A DNA stretch of 18,998 nucleotides from Parcubacteria group bacterium GW2011_GWC1_41_7 (GCA_000997465.1 LCBW01000009.1:1-18998), one strand, 5' to 3'. Counted from the first letter of the stretch, positions 7,974 to 16,700 are shown. A program made the numbers and translations. Notes: a model not told the origin generated them from the letters alone.

Positions 7974-8094
7974 ATAAAGGTTTTTATTCAACGCCATGAA
8001 TGAAATTCGGGTAGGCCGTGGGTGAATATTTGAACCGGAGCGAAGCGACGGCCAAATTGGCGATTGAATGAATGGCTTGAATAAAAACCTTTAT
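7974..8094. mobile_element. 121-base element with 18-bp perfect terminal inverted repeats (MITE-like or cruciform)
   Basis: The ends ATAAAGGTTTTTATTCAA (7974-7991) and its exact reverse complement (8077-8094) form an 18-bp stem. It continues after a one-base bulge with GCCAT/ATGGC (7993-7997 with 8072-8076). An inner 6-bp stem pairs GGCCGT (8014-8019) with ACGGCC (8048-8053). The interior holds no open frame and is more GC-rich than the flanks. The layout suits a small nonautonomous element or a folded RNA. No target-site duplication is obvious, and one end overlaps the 33-base repeat by two bases. Confidence 0.5.
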
Positions 8095-8125
8095 CAGCTA
8101 CATCCTCCTGTCGACTCCCCGCATT
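8093..8125. repeat. 33-base direct repeat, copy of the nrdJ 3' end
   Basis: All 33 bases are identical to 8261-8293, which encode the last residues of NrdJ (CGESTGGCS), its TGA stop and one further base. The two copies are 168 bases apart, start to start. Flanking bases differ at once on both sides, so the boundary is sharp. Confidence 0.95.
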
Positions 8126-8207
8126 TTTCGGAAAGATTCAAAATTCTCACTTTATTGCTTATCTTTTTGCCGATTACTTTTTGATAAACAATAAAACATA
8201 AAACCAT
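8094..8207 (-). other. small open frame ending in the duplicated NrdJ tail (37 codons)
   Basis: Starting at ATG 8205-8207, a minus-strand frame runs through the AT-rich spacer and enters the repeat copy in the NrdJ register. It therefore ends CGESTGGCS-stop, exactly as NrdJ does. The preceding residues (MVLCFIVYQKVIGKK and onward) are hydrophobic then basic and match nothing I recognise. No Shine-Dalgarno is present. With a frame this short, an open run by chance is quite possible. Confidence 0.2.
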
Positions 8208-8260
8208 ATTCAAGCAATGCCTAAAAAATAACTCAAAAATCAACAGTTTTTAACATTGCC

Positions 8261-8293
8261 ATCAGCTACATCCTCCTGTCGACTCCCCGCATT
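8261..8293. repeat. 33-base direct repeat, resident copy at the nrdJ 3' end
   Basis: This is the second member of the pair with 8093-8125. It covers the C-terminal redox-tail codons and stop of nrdJ. Duplication of a gene's 3' end is what site-specific integration at that end would leave. Confidence 0.95.
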
Positions 8294-10637
8294 CAGTGCA
8301 GGTATAACACGATCCGGTTCGAATCGTCATCCCCCCACACCCCTTACAAGGAGGCCCGGATAATTCTGGCTGCCCCATTGATCCAATATGTTCATCGCGC
8401 GCAGTTGCAACTTGCGCCTCAAATAACTTTGGCTGATTTTGGAGCGCAACGTCATGTTTTGCAAGTCCCAAAGATACCAAGTCGCCATGTTGTAAGAATC
8501 GGGCGGCCAAATATTTAAAGATGTAGTCAATAATTGAGTTGGCAAAGCGAATTTCTGAATTGTTTGTGATACCCATAGGATCAAACCGCATCATGGACAA
8601 CTTGCGCACTAAATCTTTCAATGGCACCCCGTATTGCAGGGCGATGGATATTGCAATGGCAAACGCATCCAGCAGTCCCGCTAATGTGCTTCCCTGCTTT
8701 GACATTTTAATAAATATCTCACCCAATGTTCCATCCTCAAAAAAACTGTATGTCAAATATCCCTCGTGTCCTGCAATTGAAAACTTGTGTGTTTCCGACT
8801 GGCGAATATCGGGCAACTTCCTTCTTTGCGGTTTTTTGGTTTTGTCTTTTTTTGCCGCGCCAAAGAGTGCTTGTGTTGCCTTTGAATTATCGCGATATAC
8901 CGCAAGGCACTTAATACCTAATTTCCATGACTCATAATACGCATCATAAATATCTTGAATCGTCGCATCGGACGGCATATTGAAAGTTTTTGAAATTGCA
9001 CCTGATACAAACGGCTGTACCGCGGCAACCATTTTTACGTGTCCCATCCAATGAATGGAGCGCGTACCGTCAGCCGGTTTTACTGCAGTATCAAACACAG
9101 GAATATGCTCTTCTTTTATGTGCGGCGCGGTTTCGATATTTTTAGTTCGCTCTAAATGCGCAATAATATCATCAATTTCTTCCTGAGAGTACCCCATTCG
9201 CTTGAGCGCATTGGGAACAGTTTTATTGACAAAAAGCATAAATCCTCCTCCCACTAACTGCTTCATTTTTACAAGCGAGAAATCGGGTTCAATACCGGTT
9301 GTATCGCAATCCATCGCAAGACCAATGGTTCCAGTCGGCGCAATAACCACTGCTTGCGCATTCCGTAGTCCATGCACAGGCGTAATATCCACCACCTCAT
9401 CCCAAAGATGCCGTGCCTCTTCCAAAATCGTTTTTGGCGCATGTGCATCGTTTATCTCGTATGCTTTTTCCCGATGCATTTTCATTACATTAAGCGCTGA
9501 CTCCTTATTTTTTTCGTATTCACTAAATACACCATTTTTTTCAGCAAGAAGCGAGGATGTTTTATATGCCTCTCCGAGCATAAGTGCTGAAATGGAAGCC
9601 GCCCATGTTCGTCCCTCGTCTGAATCGTAAGGGATACCAAGGGCCATAAGGAGTGACCCCAAGTTTGCATACCCAAGGCCGATCGTTCGGTATTTCTTTG
9701 TTTCTTCTCCAATGCTCTCTATCGGATACCCCGCTCTATCTATGAGAATATCCTGCGCCATAAAGGTCACTTGGGCTGTATGCTTAAATCCCTTCACGTC
9801 AAAGCTTCCATCATCTTTAAGGTACTTCATCAAATTAATGGACGCTAAATTGCAGCTAGTGTTGTCTAAAAAGACATACTCCGCACAAGGATTTGTTGCA
9901 TTTATTTTTCCCGATGATTTGCAGGTATGCCATTTTTGAATCGTATCATCAAATTGAACCCCGGGATCTCCGCACTCCCATGCGGCCTTTGCCGCTTCCC
10001 AAAGTAAATCTTTTGCCTTATACGTTTGCGCGATTTCTCCTGTTTTTCGATATTTTGTATGCCACTCTTTATCGCGAAGTACCGCCTGCATAAAATCATC
10101 GCCAATGCGGATTGAGTTGTTGGCATTTTGAAAGAAAATATTTTGCCACATCGGGTGGTTCATGTCTGTCAAGTCATATCCCGCCTCAATAAACGCCCGA
10201 ACTTTTAACTCTTCATCGGCTTTTACCCGTATAAACTCTAAAATATCCGGATGATCTGCGTTCAAAAGTACCATTTTTGCGGCTCTTCGGGTTGCTCCTC
10301 CTGATTTTATGGATCCCGCAACCGCATCTGCTCCACGCATAAATGAAATAGGTCCTGAAGAACTGCCTCCGATTGAAAGCGGTTCCCCTTTTGCTCTTAA
10401 ATTTGATAAATTTATCCCAGATCCTGAGCCATTTTTAAAGATAATTCCTTCGGTTTTTATCCAGTCCAAAATCGATTCCATGGAATCGCGAACTGAAAGA
10501 ATAAAACATGCGGAACATTGCGGATTCTCATTCACTCCAACATTAAACCATACTGGTGAATTAAACCATGCCCGCTGATGTAAGATAATCGAAGTTAATT
10601 CATCTTCAAAGATGTCTGCCTCAAGTTTATTTTTAAA
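8262..10637 (-). CDS. nrdJ: Class II ribonucleotide reductase, main part after in-frame stop
   Basis: This is the adenosylcobalamin-dependent reductase that makes deoxyribonucleotides. The frame is open from just after the TAA at 10638-10640 (FKNKLEADIFEDELTSIILHQ, then FNSPVWFNVGVNENPQCSACF). The first formal start codon is GTG at 10535, which would remove conserved residues. Numbered on the full 898-codon gene, the first redox Cys is Cys148 (NPQCSAC). The thiyl-radical site is NPCAE, with Asn356, Cys358 and Glu360; the partner redox Cys is Cys369 (TSCNLAS). All expected catalytic residues are present. The C terminus is a Cys-rich ribbon and tail (PPCKGCGG, CYTCTECGESTGGCS) that reloads the active site with electrons. 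Class II needs neither oxygen nor an activase. Family assignment is firm. Confidence 0.93.
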   Translation of the reverse strand, partial: FKNKLEADIFEDELTSIILHQRAWFNSPVWFNVGVNENPQCSACFILSVRDSMESILDWIKTEGIIFKNGSGSGINLSNLRAKGEPLSIGGSSSGPISFMRGADAVAGSIKSGGATRRAAKMVLLNADHPDILEFIRVKADEELKVRAFIEAGYDLTDMNHPMWQNIFFQNANNSIRIGDDFMQAVLRDKEWHTKYRKTGEIAQTYKAKDLLWEAAKAAWECGDPGVQFDDTIQKWHTCKSSGKINATNPCAEYVFLDNTSCNLASINLMKYLKDDGSFDVKGFKHTAQVTFMAQDILIDRAGYPIESIGEETKKYRTIGLGYANLGSLLMALGIPYDSDEGRTWAASISALMLGEAYKTSSLLAEKNGVFSEYEKNKESALNVMKMHREKAYEINDAHAPKTILEEARHLWDEVVDITPVHGLRNAQAVVIAPTGTIGLAMDCDTTGIEPDFSLVKMKQLVGGGFMLFVNKTVPNALKRMGYSQEEIDDIIAHLERTKNIETAPHIKEEHIPVFDTAVKPADGTRSIHWMGHVKMVAAVQPFVSGAISKTFNMPSDATIQDIYDAYYESWKLGIKCLAVYRDNSKATQALFGAAKKDKTKKPQRRKLPDIRQSETHKFSIAGHEGYLTYSFFEDGTLGEIFIKMSKQGSTLAGLLDAFAIAISIALQYGVPLKDLVRKLSMMRFDPMGITNNSEIRFANSIIDYIFKYLAARFLQHGDLVSLGLAKHDVALQNQPKLFEAQVATARDEHIGSMGQPELSGPPCKGCGGMTIRTGSCYTCTECGESTGGCS

Positions 10638-10958
10638 TTACTTTTGCTCTTCCCCCCATTTGCGAAAAGTTTTTGCCACGCGACTAATGATTTGCCGCAA
10701 AGATGTTTCTTTTTTTATGCCATGACCGCGAAAATATTTTGACGCGATGATATTAATAGCATTCACTGAGTAAAAATCAGGAAATTCAACGCCTTTTTGT
10801 TCATATGCGGGCTTATCTTTTCCCGGAATAATTGCATCGGTTTTTTGCCATACCACCTCATCATACGGATGAATTCCTTTTTTTGTAAAATACCGCGAAA
10901 TTTTTAATCCTGTGGAGGGTGATTGGTCGGTTTTTGTCCGTGGGGTGGTTGGCTGCAT
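10638..10958 (-). CDS. nrdJ: Class II ribonucleotide reductase, N-terminal 106 residues, ends at in-frame TAA
   Basis: These 106 residues are the family's usual N terminus: GLKISRYFTKKGIHPYDEVV, then FYSVNAINIIASKYFRG, then ISRVAKTFRKWGEEQK. The TAA at 10638-10640 is followed without gap and in the same frame by FKNKLEADIFEDEL. Homologues normally carry an aromatic residue, typically Tyr, at this position, so one base change (TAT or TAC to TAA) explains the stop. The start is ATG 10956-10958 with no Shine-Dalgarno. Read through, the gene would be 898 codons, the normal class II length. A stand-alone 106-residue protein is not expected to be functional. Confidence 0.85.
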   Translation of the reverse strand: MQPTTPRTKTDQSPSTGLKISRYFTKKGIHPYDEVVWQKTDAIIPGKDKPAYEQKGVEFPDFYSVNAINIIASKYFRGHGIKKETSLRQIISRVAKTFRKWGEEQK

Positions 10959-11013
10959 GGTATTTTTTTAATATGAATAAAAATGTTCGGCCGATGCTTA
11001 CCTCAGTACAATG

Positions 11014-11019
11014 ATTATA
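11014..11019 (-). promoter_or_regulatory. candidate -10 box for nrdJ
   Basis: A perfect TATAAT on the minus strand is preceded by TTGCA. It would give a leader of about 50 bases before the nrdJ ATG. No good -35 is found at 16-18 bases spacing, so this rests on the -10 alone. No NrdR-box pair is visible. Confidence 0.35.
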
Positions 11020-11046
11020 TGCAAGTGACCTTACTTAATGACTATC

Positions 11047-11078
11047 GGTGGGGATAGCCATTTTCAGTTATCCACACC
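11047..11078. repeat. imperfect 10-bp hairpin
   Basis: GGTGGGGATA (11047-11056) pairs with TATCCACACC (11069-11078), with one mismatch and a 12-base loop. It lies just upstream of the candidate nrdJ -10 box, so it could be an operator, or part of a longer leader if transcription starts further upstream. Confidence 0.5.
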
Positions 11079-11178
11079 CAAAAGTTGCTTTTATAGAGAA
11101 GCTGTGCTAACCCACAGCACCATGAAACTCTTTTTATGCAAGCAAGTCGTTTTCATGTTTTTTCGCTCTCATACGATA

Positions 11179-11282
11179 AGAGCCGGAATGTTGATTCGGT
11201 CATTTTATGGAAACGCTCAGGTCTGGCTTAACGCGACTATCTTCGCGTTTCCTATTTCCTCATGCAACATTCATTCGGCTCT
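11179..11282 (-). ncRNA. candidate structured RNA with two mutually exclusive inner stems
   Basis: The outer stem pairs 11179-11193 with 11265-11282: 7 bp, a 3-base bulge, then 8 bp. Inside, GGAAACGC (11209-11216) pairs perfectly with GCGTTTCC (11245-11252). Alternatively AACGCGA (11230-11236) pairs with TCGCGTT (11243-11249). The two inner stems share bases, so only one can form at a time, as in switching RNAs. It lies about 220 bases upstream of nrdJ in the same orientation. It does not contain the conserved core of the standard cobalamin riboswitch. It is a structural candidate only; no family is recognised. Confidence 0.4.
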
Positions 11283-11386
11283 TTCGCGAGTTTGCTCAAA
11301 AACATTAACCTCTTTATTATTTTCTGAAATATTTTTTCTTTATACGCTTTTCCTTAGGAAGGTGTGTCAGCGTACTCAATAAAAAA

Positions 11387-13624
11387 TTATTGAATAGCTT
11401 GTTTATTAAATTGCAAAAGAACAGAATTTATTTTTTGTTTTGTGGTTTCCGATTCATCAAATTCTTGCAATTTTTGAATCAGCTCGTATGCTCGGTCATC
11501 CTTCTTTTCATTGAGATACGTAAAAATTCCCGCAAGGTACAAATCTTGCCGTGAAATTTTTGGTACGTTATACCGCAAGAGTACTTCATTTACCTTTGCA
11601 AGCGTATCATCGCTTTGATCTTCGGTTCCAATTGATCCAATTGATCGCTGTGTTCCGATAATATCTTTATTTTGTATATAGACCGATAACGCAACAAGCC
11701 CCGCGTCAATTGAGTTAGGGGAAATATTATTTGCCTCGCCTTTTTTAATTGCCGCAAGTGCCAGTTTTTCTTCTCCGAGTGTATCATACAGCCCCGCTAA
11801 GTAATACACGTGCCGCGGCGAAAAAAGCATCGTTGACTCTGCGTCTAATAAAATTTTTAAGGCGTGCTTTTTATCTCCCACGAGCCCCTCAAACGTTGCA
11901 CGATTTAAATAAAGATCGGGAAATTTTGGAAATCGTGCAGTCATTTCATTAAATACTTTTATGATTTCTGCGCGCTCTTTTGATGTATCCATATTATTCG
12001 CGCTCTTTGCAGAAATCGCGTTTGTCATCTGTCCTACGTAAAAATTGAAAATACGCATATCATATGGGTCCTGTGCGTATGCTTTTCTAAAAACATCAAT
12101 CATTATATTTAGCTGATCTTGTGAATTAACTTCTTTTGCGTGCGCTTGCGTATATGAATTGAAAATAATTGAAACTTCCTGCTTGAATGGCCCTGCTTTT
12201 TCCATTAATTGCGTATACGCAGGCAACCCTTCTGAAAACGACAGTTGTGCTCGAGCAATAACTGTTCGTACTAAATAGAGATGCGAAAATGATATGTACC
12301 AGCCGTATATGAGCGCAATGGTCAAAAGCGACGTTGCAAGTGGAGAAACGTATGTTTGGCGCTCTGCCTTTCGATTTTGCCGTTCAATAGAAATTGTGGG
12401 AGCGGTGAGCGCAACTCCAAAGAAAAACAACAAATAACTTGCCTGCATATCAAATAGTGATGCATTTTGAACTAAATAAGCAACCGTCATCCTGATAAGG
12501 GAAATTTTTTTCCAATTCTCTTTTACGCCTTTGATTGCCCAAAACACGCATAGAATAAAAAGCGCCCAGATGAAAAACCCTATCAATCCCTGCGTTACGA
12601 GTATCTCAATGAATTTATTATGCGGACGATCAAAAATAACCTCTTCAAAATTAAAAATTTTGGGATTAAAAAATGTAAAGTATGCAATAGGAGCATTTTC
12701 TAATCCATACCCTGTTAGTGGTTTTGCACGAAATCCTTCCATAAAAATTTGCCATGCCATAAGGCGGGCATCAACATTTTGCGTTCCCTGCAGTGTTCCA
12801 GCCAGACGATCAATGCCGGGAACAGAGAGTGCCAAATCGGTTTTTAAAAATCCATAAAATCCAGCAAGGAGTACTACTACAAAAAATAAATATATAATAC
12901 GTGTTTTAAGTGAACGTTTTGCAATTACAATACCGTAGAGCATTGTGCATAAAAGCCCGATGATAAGCGCAAGAATAGGTCCGCGCGATCCGGAAGTAAG
13001 CATTGCGGCGATAAATAATGCAAGAAGCACATATATCCATATTTTCCCTGTTTTCTTTTTGATATCGCTCATAAAAAACAAACATAAAAATATCATCAAA
13101 AGTGAGATGAATCCAATATAGGTTGCGTTTCCAAGCGTTGCAGAGGGACGAAATATATGCAATGCCGCTCCTTCATATATTTCTTGTATGCCGATGATTG
13201 CCGTTACGAACAAAAACGCATAAAAAATTGTTTTTTTGCTTTCTGGTTTTATACGAAACAGTAGATACAACACAAGAAACCATGCAGATAGGTGTAGAAG
13301 TGACCACACCCCCTCCATACGCTCGGCATTTCCCCAAAAACTGACATACGGACGAACAGAAAATGGCAACAAGGCAAAAATGCTCAAGATGAAAAGAAGC
13401 ATTGCCCAAAACACATACTCATTTTTTTGGGGACGTAACTCTTTATATTTTAAAAGAAGGTATCCCATCAAAACAGCCGCCAATTCAATCAGAATCCTAA
13501 AATACAGTGCTTTTCCGGTAATAAACGGGAATAAAAGAGATTTTGCAACTATCAAAAGCGAAAATGGAATGAGTGCGCATAAAAATACGATTCCCGAAAG
13601 AAGCTGTTTATCGTTATTTTGCAT
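11387..13624 (-). CDS. O-antigen ligase/polymerase-like membrane protein with TPR-like C-terminal half
   Basis: A 745-residue protein. Residues 1-450 form about a dozen hydrophobic helices. Residues 455-745 are soluble, helical and repeat-like, resembling TPR units. The Wzy/WaaL signature is visible: LTSGSRGPILALIIG with Arg214 after a transmembrane helix, GYGLEN near 305-310, and the large outer loop containing RPHNKFIEILVTQGLIGFF with His335. Family members join or polymerise lipid-linked glycans on the outer face of the membrane, and this Arg and His are the usual functional residues. The start is ATG 13622-13624 with no Shine-Dalgarno. A TATAAT (13647-13652) suggests a leader of about 16 bases. 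It lies downstream of the surface-protein gene, separated by a strong terminator, and may serve glycosylation of the envelope. The exact acceptor is unknown. Confidence 0.85.
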   Translation of the reverse strand: MQNNDKQLLSGIVFLCALIPFSLLIVAKSLLFPFITGKALYFRILIELAAVLMGYLLLKYKELRPQKNEYVFWAMLLFILSIFALLPFSVRPYVSFWGNAERMEGVWSLLHLSAWFLVLYLLFRIKPESKKTIFYAFLFVTAIIGIQEIYEGAALHIFRPSATLGNATYIGFISLLMIFLCLFFMSDIKKKTGKIWIYVLLALFIAAMLTSGSRGPILALIIGLLCTMLYGIVIAKRSLKTRIIYLFFVVVLLAGFYGFLKTDLALSVPGIDRLAGTLQGTQNVDARLMAWQIFMEGFRAKPLTGYGLENAPIAYFTFFNPKIFNFEEVIFDRPHNKFIEILVTQGLIGFFIWALFILCVFWAIKGVKENWKKISLIRMTVAYLVQNASLFDMQASYLLFFFGVALTAPTISIERQNRKAERQTYVSPLATSLLTIALIYGWYISFSHLYLVRTVIARAQLSFSEGLPAYTQLMEKAGPFKQEVSIIFNSYTQAHAKEVNSQDQLNIMIDVFRKAYAQDPYDMRIFNFYVGQMTNAISAKSANNMDTSKERAEIIKVFNEMTARFPKFPDLYLNRATFEGLVGDKKHALKILLDAESTMLFSPRHVYYLAGLYDTLGEEKLALAAIKKGEANNISPNSIDAGLVALSVYIQNKDIIGTQRSIGSIGTEDQSDDTLAKVNEVLLRYNVPKISRQDLYLAGIFTYLNEKKDDRAYELIQKLQEFDESETTKQKINSVLLQFNKQAIQ

Positions 13625-13646
13625 AATAAAAAAACTAATTGTTTAC

Positions 13647-13652
13647 ATTATA
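13647..13652 (-). promoter_or_regulatory. candidate -10 box for the O-antigen-ligase-like gene
   Basis: A perfect TATAAT on the minus strand lies between the terminator hairpin and the ATG at 13624. No recognisable -35 is found at normal spacing, so confidence is limited. Confidence 0.35.
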
Positions 13653-13690
13653 AATGAAAAAATATGCCCTATTTATGTTTATAAAACTCA

Positions 13691-13719
13691 AATCCCCCTT
13701 CCCAAAGGGAAGGGGGATT
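13691..13719 (-). terminator. intrinsic terminator after the surface-protein gene
   Basis: A perfect 13-bp GC-rich stem (13691-13703 with 13707-13719) has a 3-base loop. On the minus strand it lies 32 bases past the surface-protein stop and is followed by a T-rich run (TTTGAGTTTT). It isolates that transcript from the gene downstream. Confidence 0.9.
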
Positions 13720-13750
13720 GATAAACCAATCTGAGAAACGTACTCAAACG

Positions 13751-16700
13751 TTAGTTTGATCGAATCCAGGTATCTGTCAAGGTCTTCAACAACTTGTTGT
13801 TTGCCCAGTCAGATGTGGTTTCTGAGTGTCCTCCTGCGGACTTATCAGACCATACCATGTACGAGGTTGAAGCCGCGGCATAGGTTGTTGGGGTGATAAG
13901 CGCTGCATCTGAGACAATCTGCATTTGAGCTGAAGCAGATGCGGTGTTTGCTGAAGGAACTGTGGTGAAGGTTGCCTTGATCTCGTAATCAGCTGATGAT
14001 CCACTTGCGATGGTATCTTCCGATGACAAGATAATGGTTGAGGTTCCACCGGTAACTGCAGTAATGCTCTTTACGTCAGTGGTAAGCTCTGTTCCATTTC
14101 TCAAGATCTTCAATCCTGTTGAGGTGCTGACAGTTGCGTTGGTCAAAGTCATTAAGAAGCCAAACTTCTTGAATGAAATTTCACCTCCGGTTGCGGTCAC
14201 GCGGAACTTTGCAAGGGTATGCTCAGCCGCAGACAGCTTATCGGTGCCAATGTCAAGCTTGGTGATAACTGGGTATGCTTTGTAAGCAACTTTCTGGTTT
14301 CCTACTGCATTTGCCCCCAATCCTGTTGCGTCAGTTAAGGTCTGCGTTCCTGCAGTTGCCTCAAATGATGCAGTGGTGGTTGCTGGCAAGTATGCGTAGA
14401 CGTTTGATCCAGATGCTCCCTTTCCACCAGTGTTTCCAATGTCATTCAACTGTCCCTTGATGGTTACGCGGACGGTTGAGTTTGATGGAATGGTGAAGAT
14501 GCCGGATGTGTTTTCAATGCGGGCAATACCTGCATAGGTTCCTGATCCGTCTGGGGTTTGTGTTGCTTTCAAGGTTCCGTTGATGTACACCTTCAATGCT
14601 GAAACTTCTTCCGCTAATGTGGTGGTTGCTTCAGGTGTTGCGGTGTTGTTTACACCAACTGCGAACTTCTTGATGAGCGCATCGCCGTTTTGTGCGTATG
14701 CGTCAAATTCAGCCAATGTCACTTCTCCGTTTCCTCCTACAACTCCCGCGTCAGACACGTTCACATTGGTAACCTTTGTGAAGGTGATTGATGGGGTTGC
14801 GATGCCAACTTTGGTGGTTCCACCGGTGTTGACCACTGTTGCAGAAAGCCCTGATAAGGTATTTCCGTTTGAGTCAACTGCGGTAACCTGGGTTGACGGA
14901 GTGATGGTGAAGTAATAGTTGTTTCCGTTTGAAGCTCCTGTTGACAAGTTTGATGCCTTCACTGTCAAGGTCTTTTGTGCACCTTGTGAAATGTTGATAT
15001 TCAAGTTGTCAAAGGTAACTTTCTTGGTTGAGGAATCAACGCTCTTTAAGGTTGACACCAATGTGGTTCCGTCGTAGACGCCAAGTGATGTCAAATCTGA
15101 TGAGATGGTTGATGATCCTGATGAGTTGGTTCCATCAAATACCAACTGGGTGATTTTGATGGTGTCAGCAATTGCTTTTGCGTTGATCGCAAGCAAAGGT
15201 ACGTTTGATGCGCCAGCGGTTGTGGTTGCTGATGCCGGTGAACCTGCCAATGAAATTTCCAAGTCAGGTGCTTTAACGGTCATCAAGTTTCCTGCAACGC
15301 CATTTGGCACAATGTTTGCAACAGCAACATACTGGTTGTTATCCAAGTTCTTGATGTCAGATGCGCCAAATGCGTTCAAGTTAACTCTCAAGGTATCGGA
15401 TGCATCGTCATCTGAGTCAATATCAGTGGTCACGATCATACGGATGGACTGTCCTGCCGCGATGCTGATCGGATCAGTGAAGACAACAGATGTTGATGTG
15501 GTAACGTCAGTGCTGTTGGTCAACACTGCTCCTGTTGCTTGGTTTTTAACTTTCAAGTCATTGAATCCTTCTCCTGAGACGTCTAGCAATGTGGTGGTTG
15601 CTCCCAATCTCAAGTTTCGAATTTCAACGTTATTGACTGATGCGATGGTGAAGTCCAATACGGTCACATCCTGTCCGCGAACAGCAACGTCTGATGCCGC
15701 TGGTCCATTAAAGGTAATGGTGATGTCACCACCCTGCAATGTCAAGACATGATGATCTGAGGTGTCGGAATCAAATCCTGTTCGGGTAATTCCTACTCCA
15801 TATCCATACTGCTTACCTAATGCGTATACATCTGAGCTGTCATCAACATAGAATTTGATGGTTTCAGATGATTTTGCTGATGCTGAAATGTCGCCATAAA
15901 GCTCAAAGGTACGAACTGCTCCCTTTTCCATTGCAAACGGAGAGGTGAAGGTTAATACCAATAAATCTTTACTGTTGATTGCCACGCCGGTTGCAACGGT
16001 CACGCCTGCCTGCTTCAACACAAGGTTGGTGAGGTTTGAGCGTGAGAGTGATCCTGCGTAGTACAATGCAACTCTACGAACTTCAATGTCTTCGGTTGAT
16101 CCAGCGGTGATCTTGAATTCGGACAACTTTGCACCGACTTGGCCGATGTTTGGGTTGGCGAGTGATCCTGTTTTTTCAACAGTTGCTGTTCCTGCTGACG
16201 CTGCTGAGAATCCAATGGTGTTTGAAGTCAATGGAAATGTTCCTCCAACAGTGGTGTCAGCGGTAACATCTGATGCTGAAACAAGCTGGAATTGATGCTG
16301 GTTTGATCCTGCTGATGAATAAATATCAGCGCTCAATGTCAAAACCTTCGAACCTGAAACTGCAAGTGACAATCCGGTAAAGGTCACCGTATGCGTCTGC
16401 GAGTTAATGGTTCGTCCGGTTGTCAAACGGCTGTCGCCGTCGTACAAATAGACATTTGAGAAATCAGTGGTTGCACCAGGGCCAGTTCGCTTAAATGCGA
16501 TTGAGGTGATGTTTCCGGTTCCGGTTAACATTACCTTCATCAACTCTACATTTGAAGCTGAAACTGGGACAACGCGTGATCCTGGTGTTGACGAGTCCAA
16601 TGCGACTGTCAATGTTCCCGGGACGGTTGTTCCGGTGTTTCCTGATCCGGTGTTTCCTGATCCGGTTCCACCAAGTGATGCTAAAACTGCTGCAATTTGT

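Larger units (their letters stand above)
7857..8261. other. 405-base noncoding spacer between nrdJ and the rpoB promoter
   Basis: I see no conserved gene here. The part next to the promoter (7857-7973) is AT-rich with no clear structure. 7974-8094 is an inverted-repeat element. 8093-8125 is a copy of the nrdJ 3' end. 8126-8260 is AT-rich, and its only sign of coding is a short minus-strand frame ending in that copy. No convincing nrdJ terminator is visible. Confidence 0.6.
10959..11386. other. 428-base structured noncoding region upstream of nrdJ
   Basis: I find no credible gene in this stretch. It holds the nrdJ promoter candidate (11014-11019), an imperfect 10-bp hairpin (11047-11078), a GCTGTG/CACAGC hairpin near 11100-11117 and a long two-part stem (11179-11282). 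The O-antigen-ligase gene ends at its far edge. Confidence 0.6.

Noticed and set aside
8126..8260. Rho-independent terminator after nrdJ
   Set aside because: Only weak AT-rich pairings such as GCAATG/CATTGC with a long loop are present; no GC-rich stem with a U-run is seen.
8262..8264. UGA reassigned to glycine, as in Gracilibacteria/SR1
   Set aside because: nrdJ stops at TGA exactly after its expected C-terminal tail, and the long frames contain no internal TGA at conserved Gly positions.
11160..11290. Cobalamin riboswitch upstream of the cobalamin-dependent nrdJ
   Set aside because: Short matches such as AAATAGGAAA and AAGCCAGACCTG recall parts of it, but they are only about 40 bases apart and the conserved GCCACTG core and standard arms are not visible.
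11038..11382. 114-residue plus-strand open frame upstream of nrdJ
   Set aside because: It crosses the hairpin-rich noncoding region on the opposite strand, has no Shine-Dalgarno and matches no recognisable family. RNA structure explains the region better.
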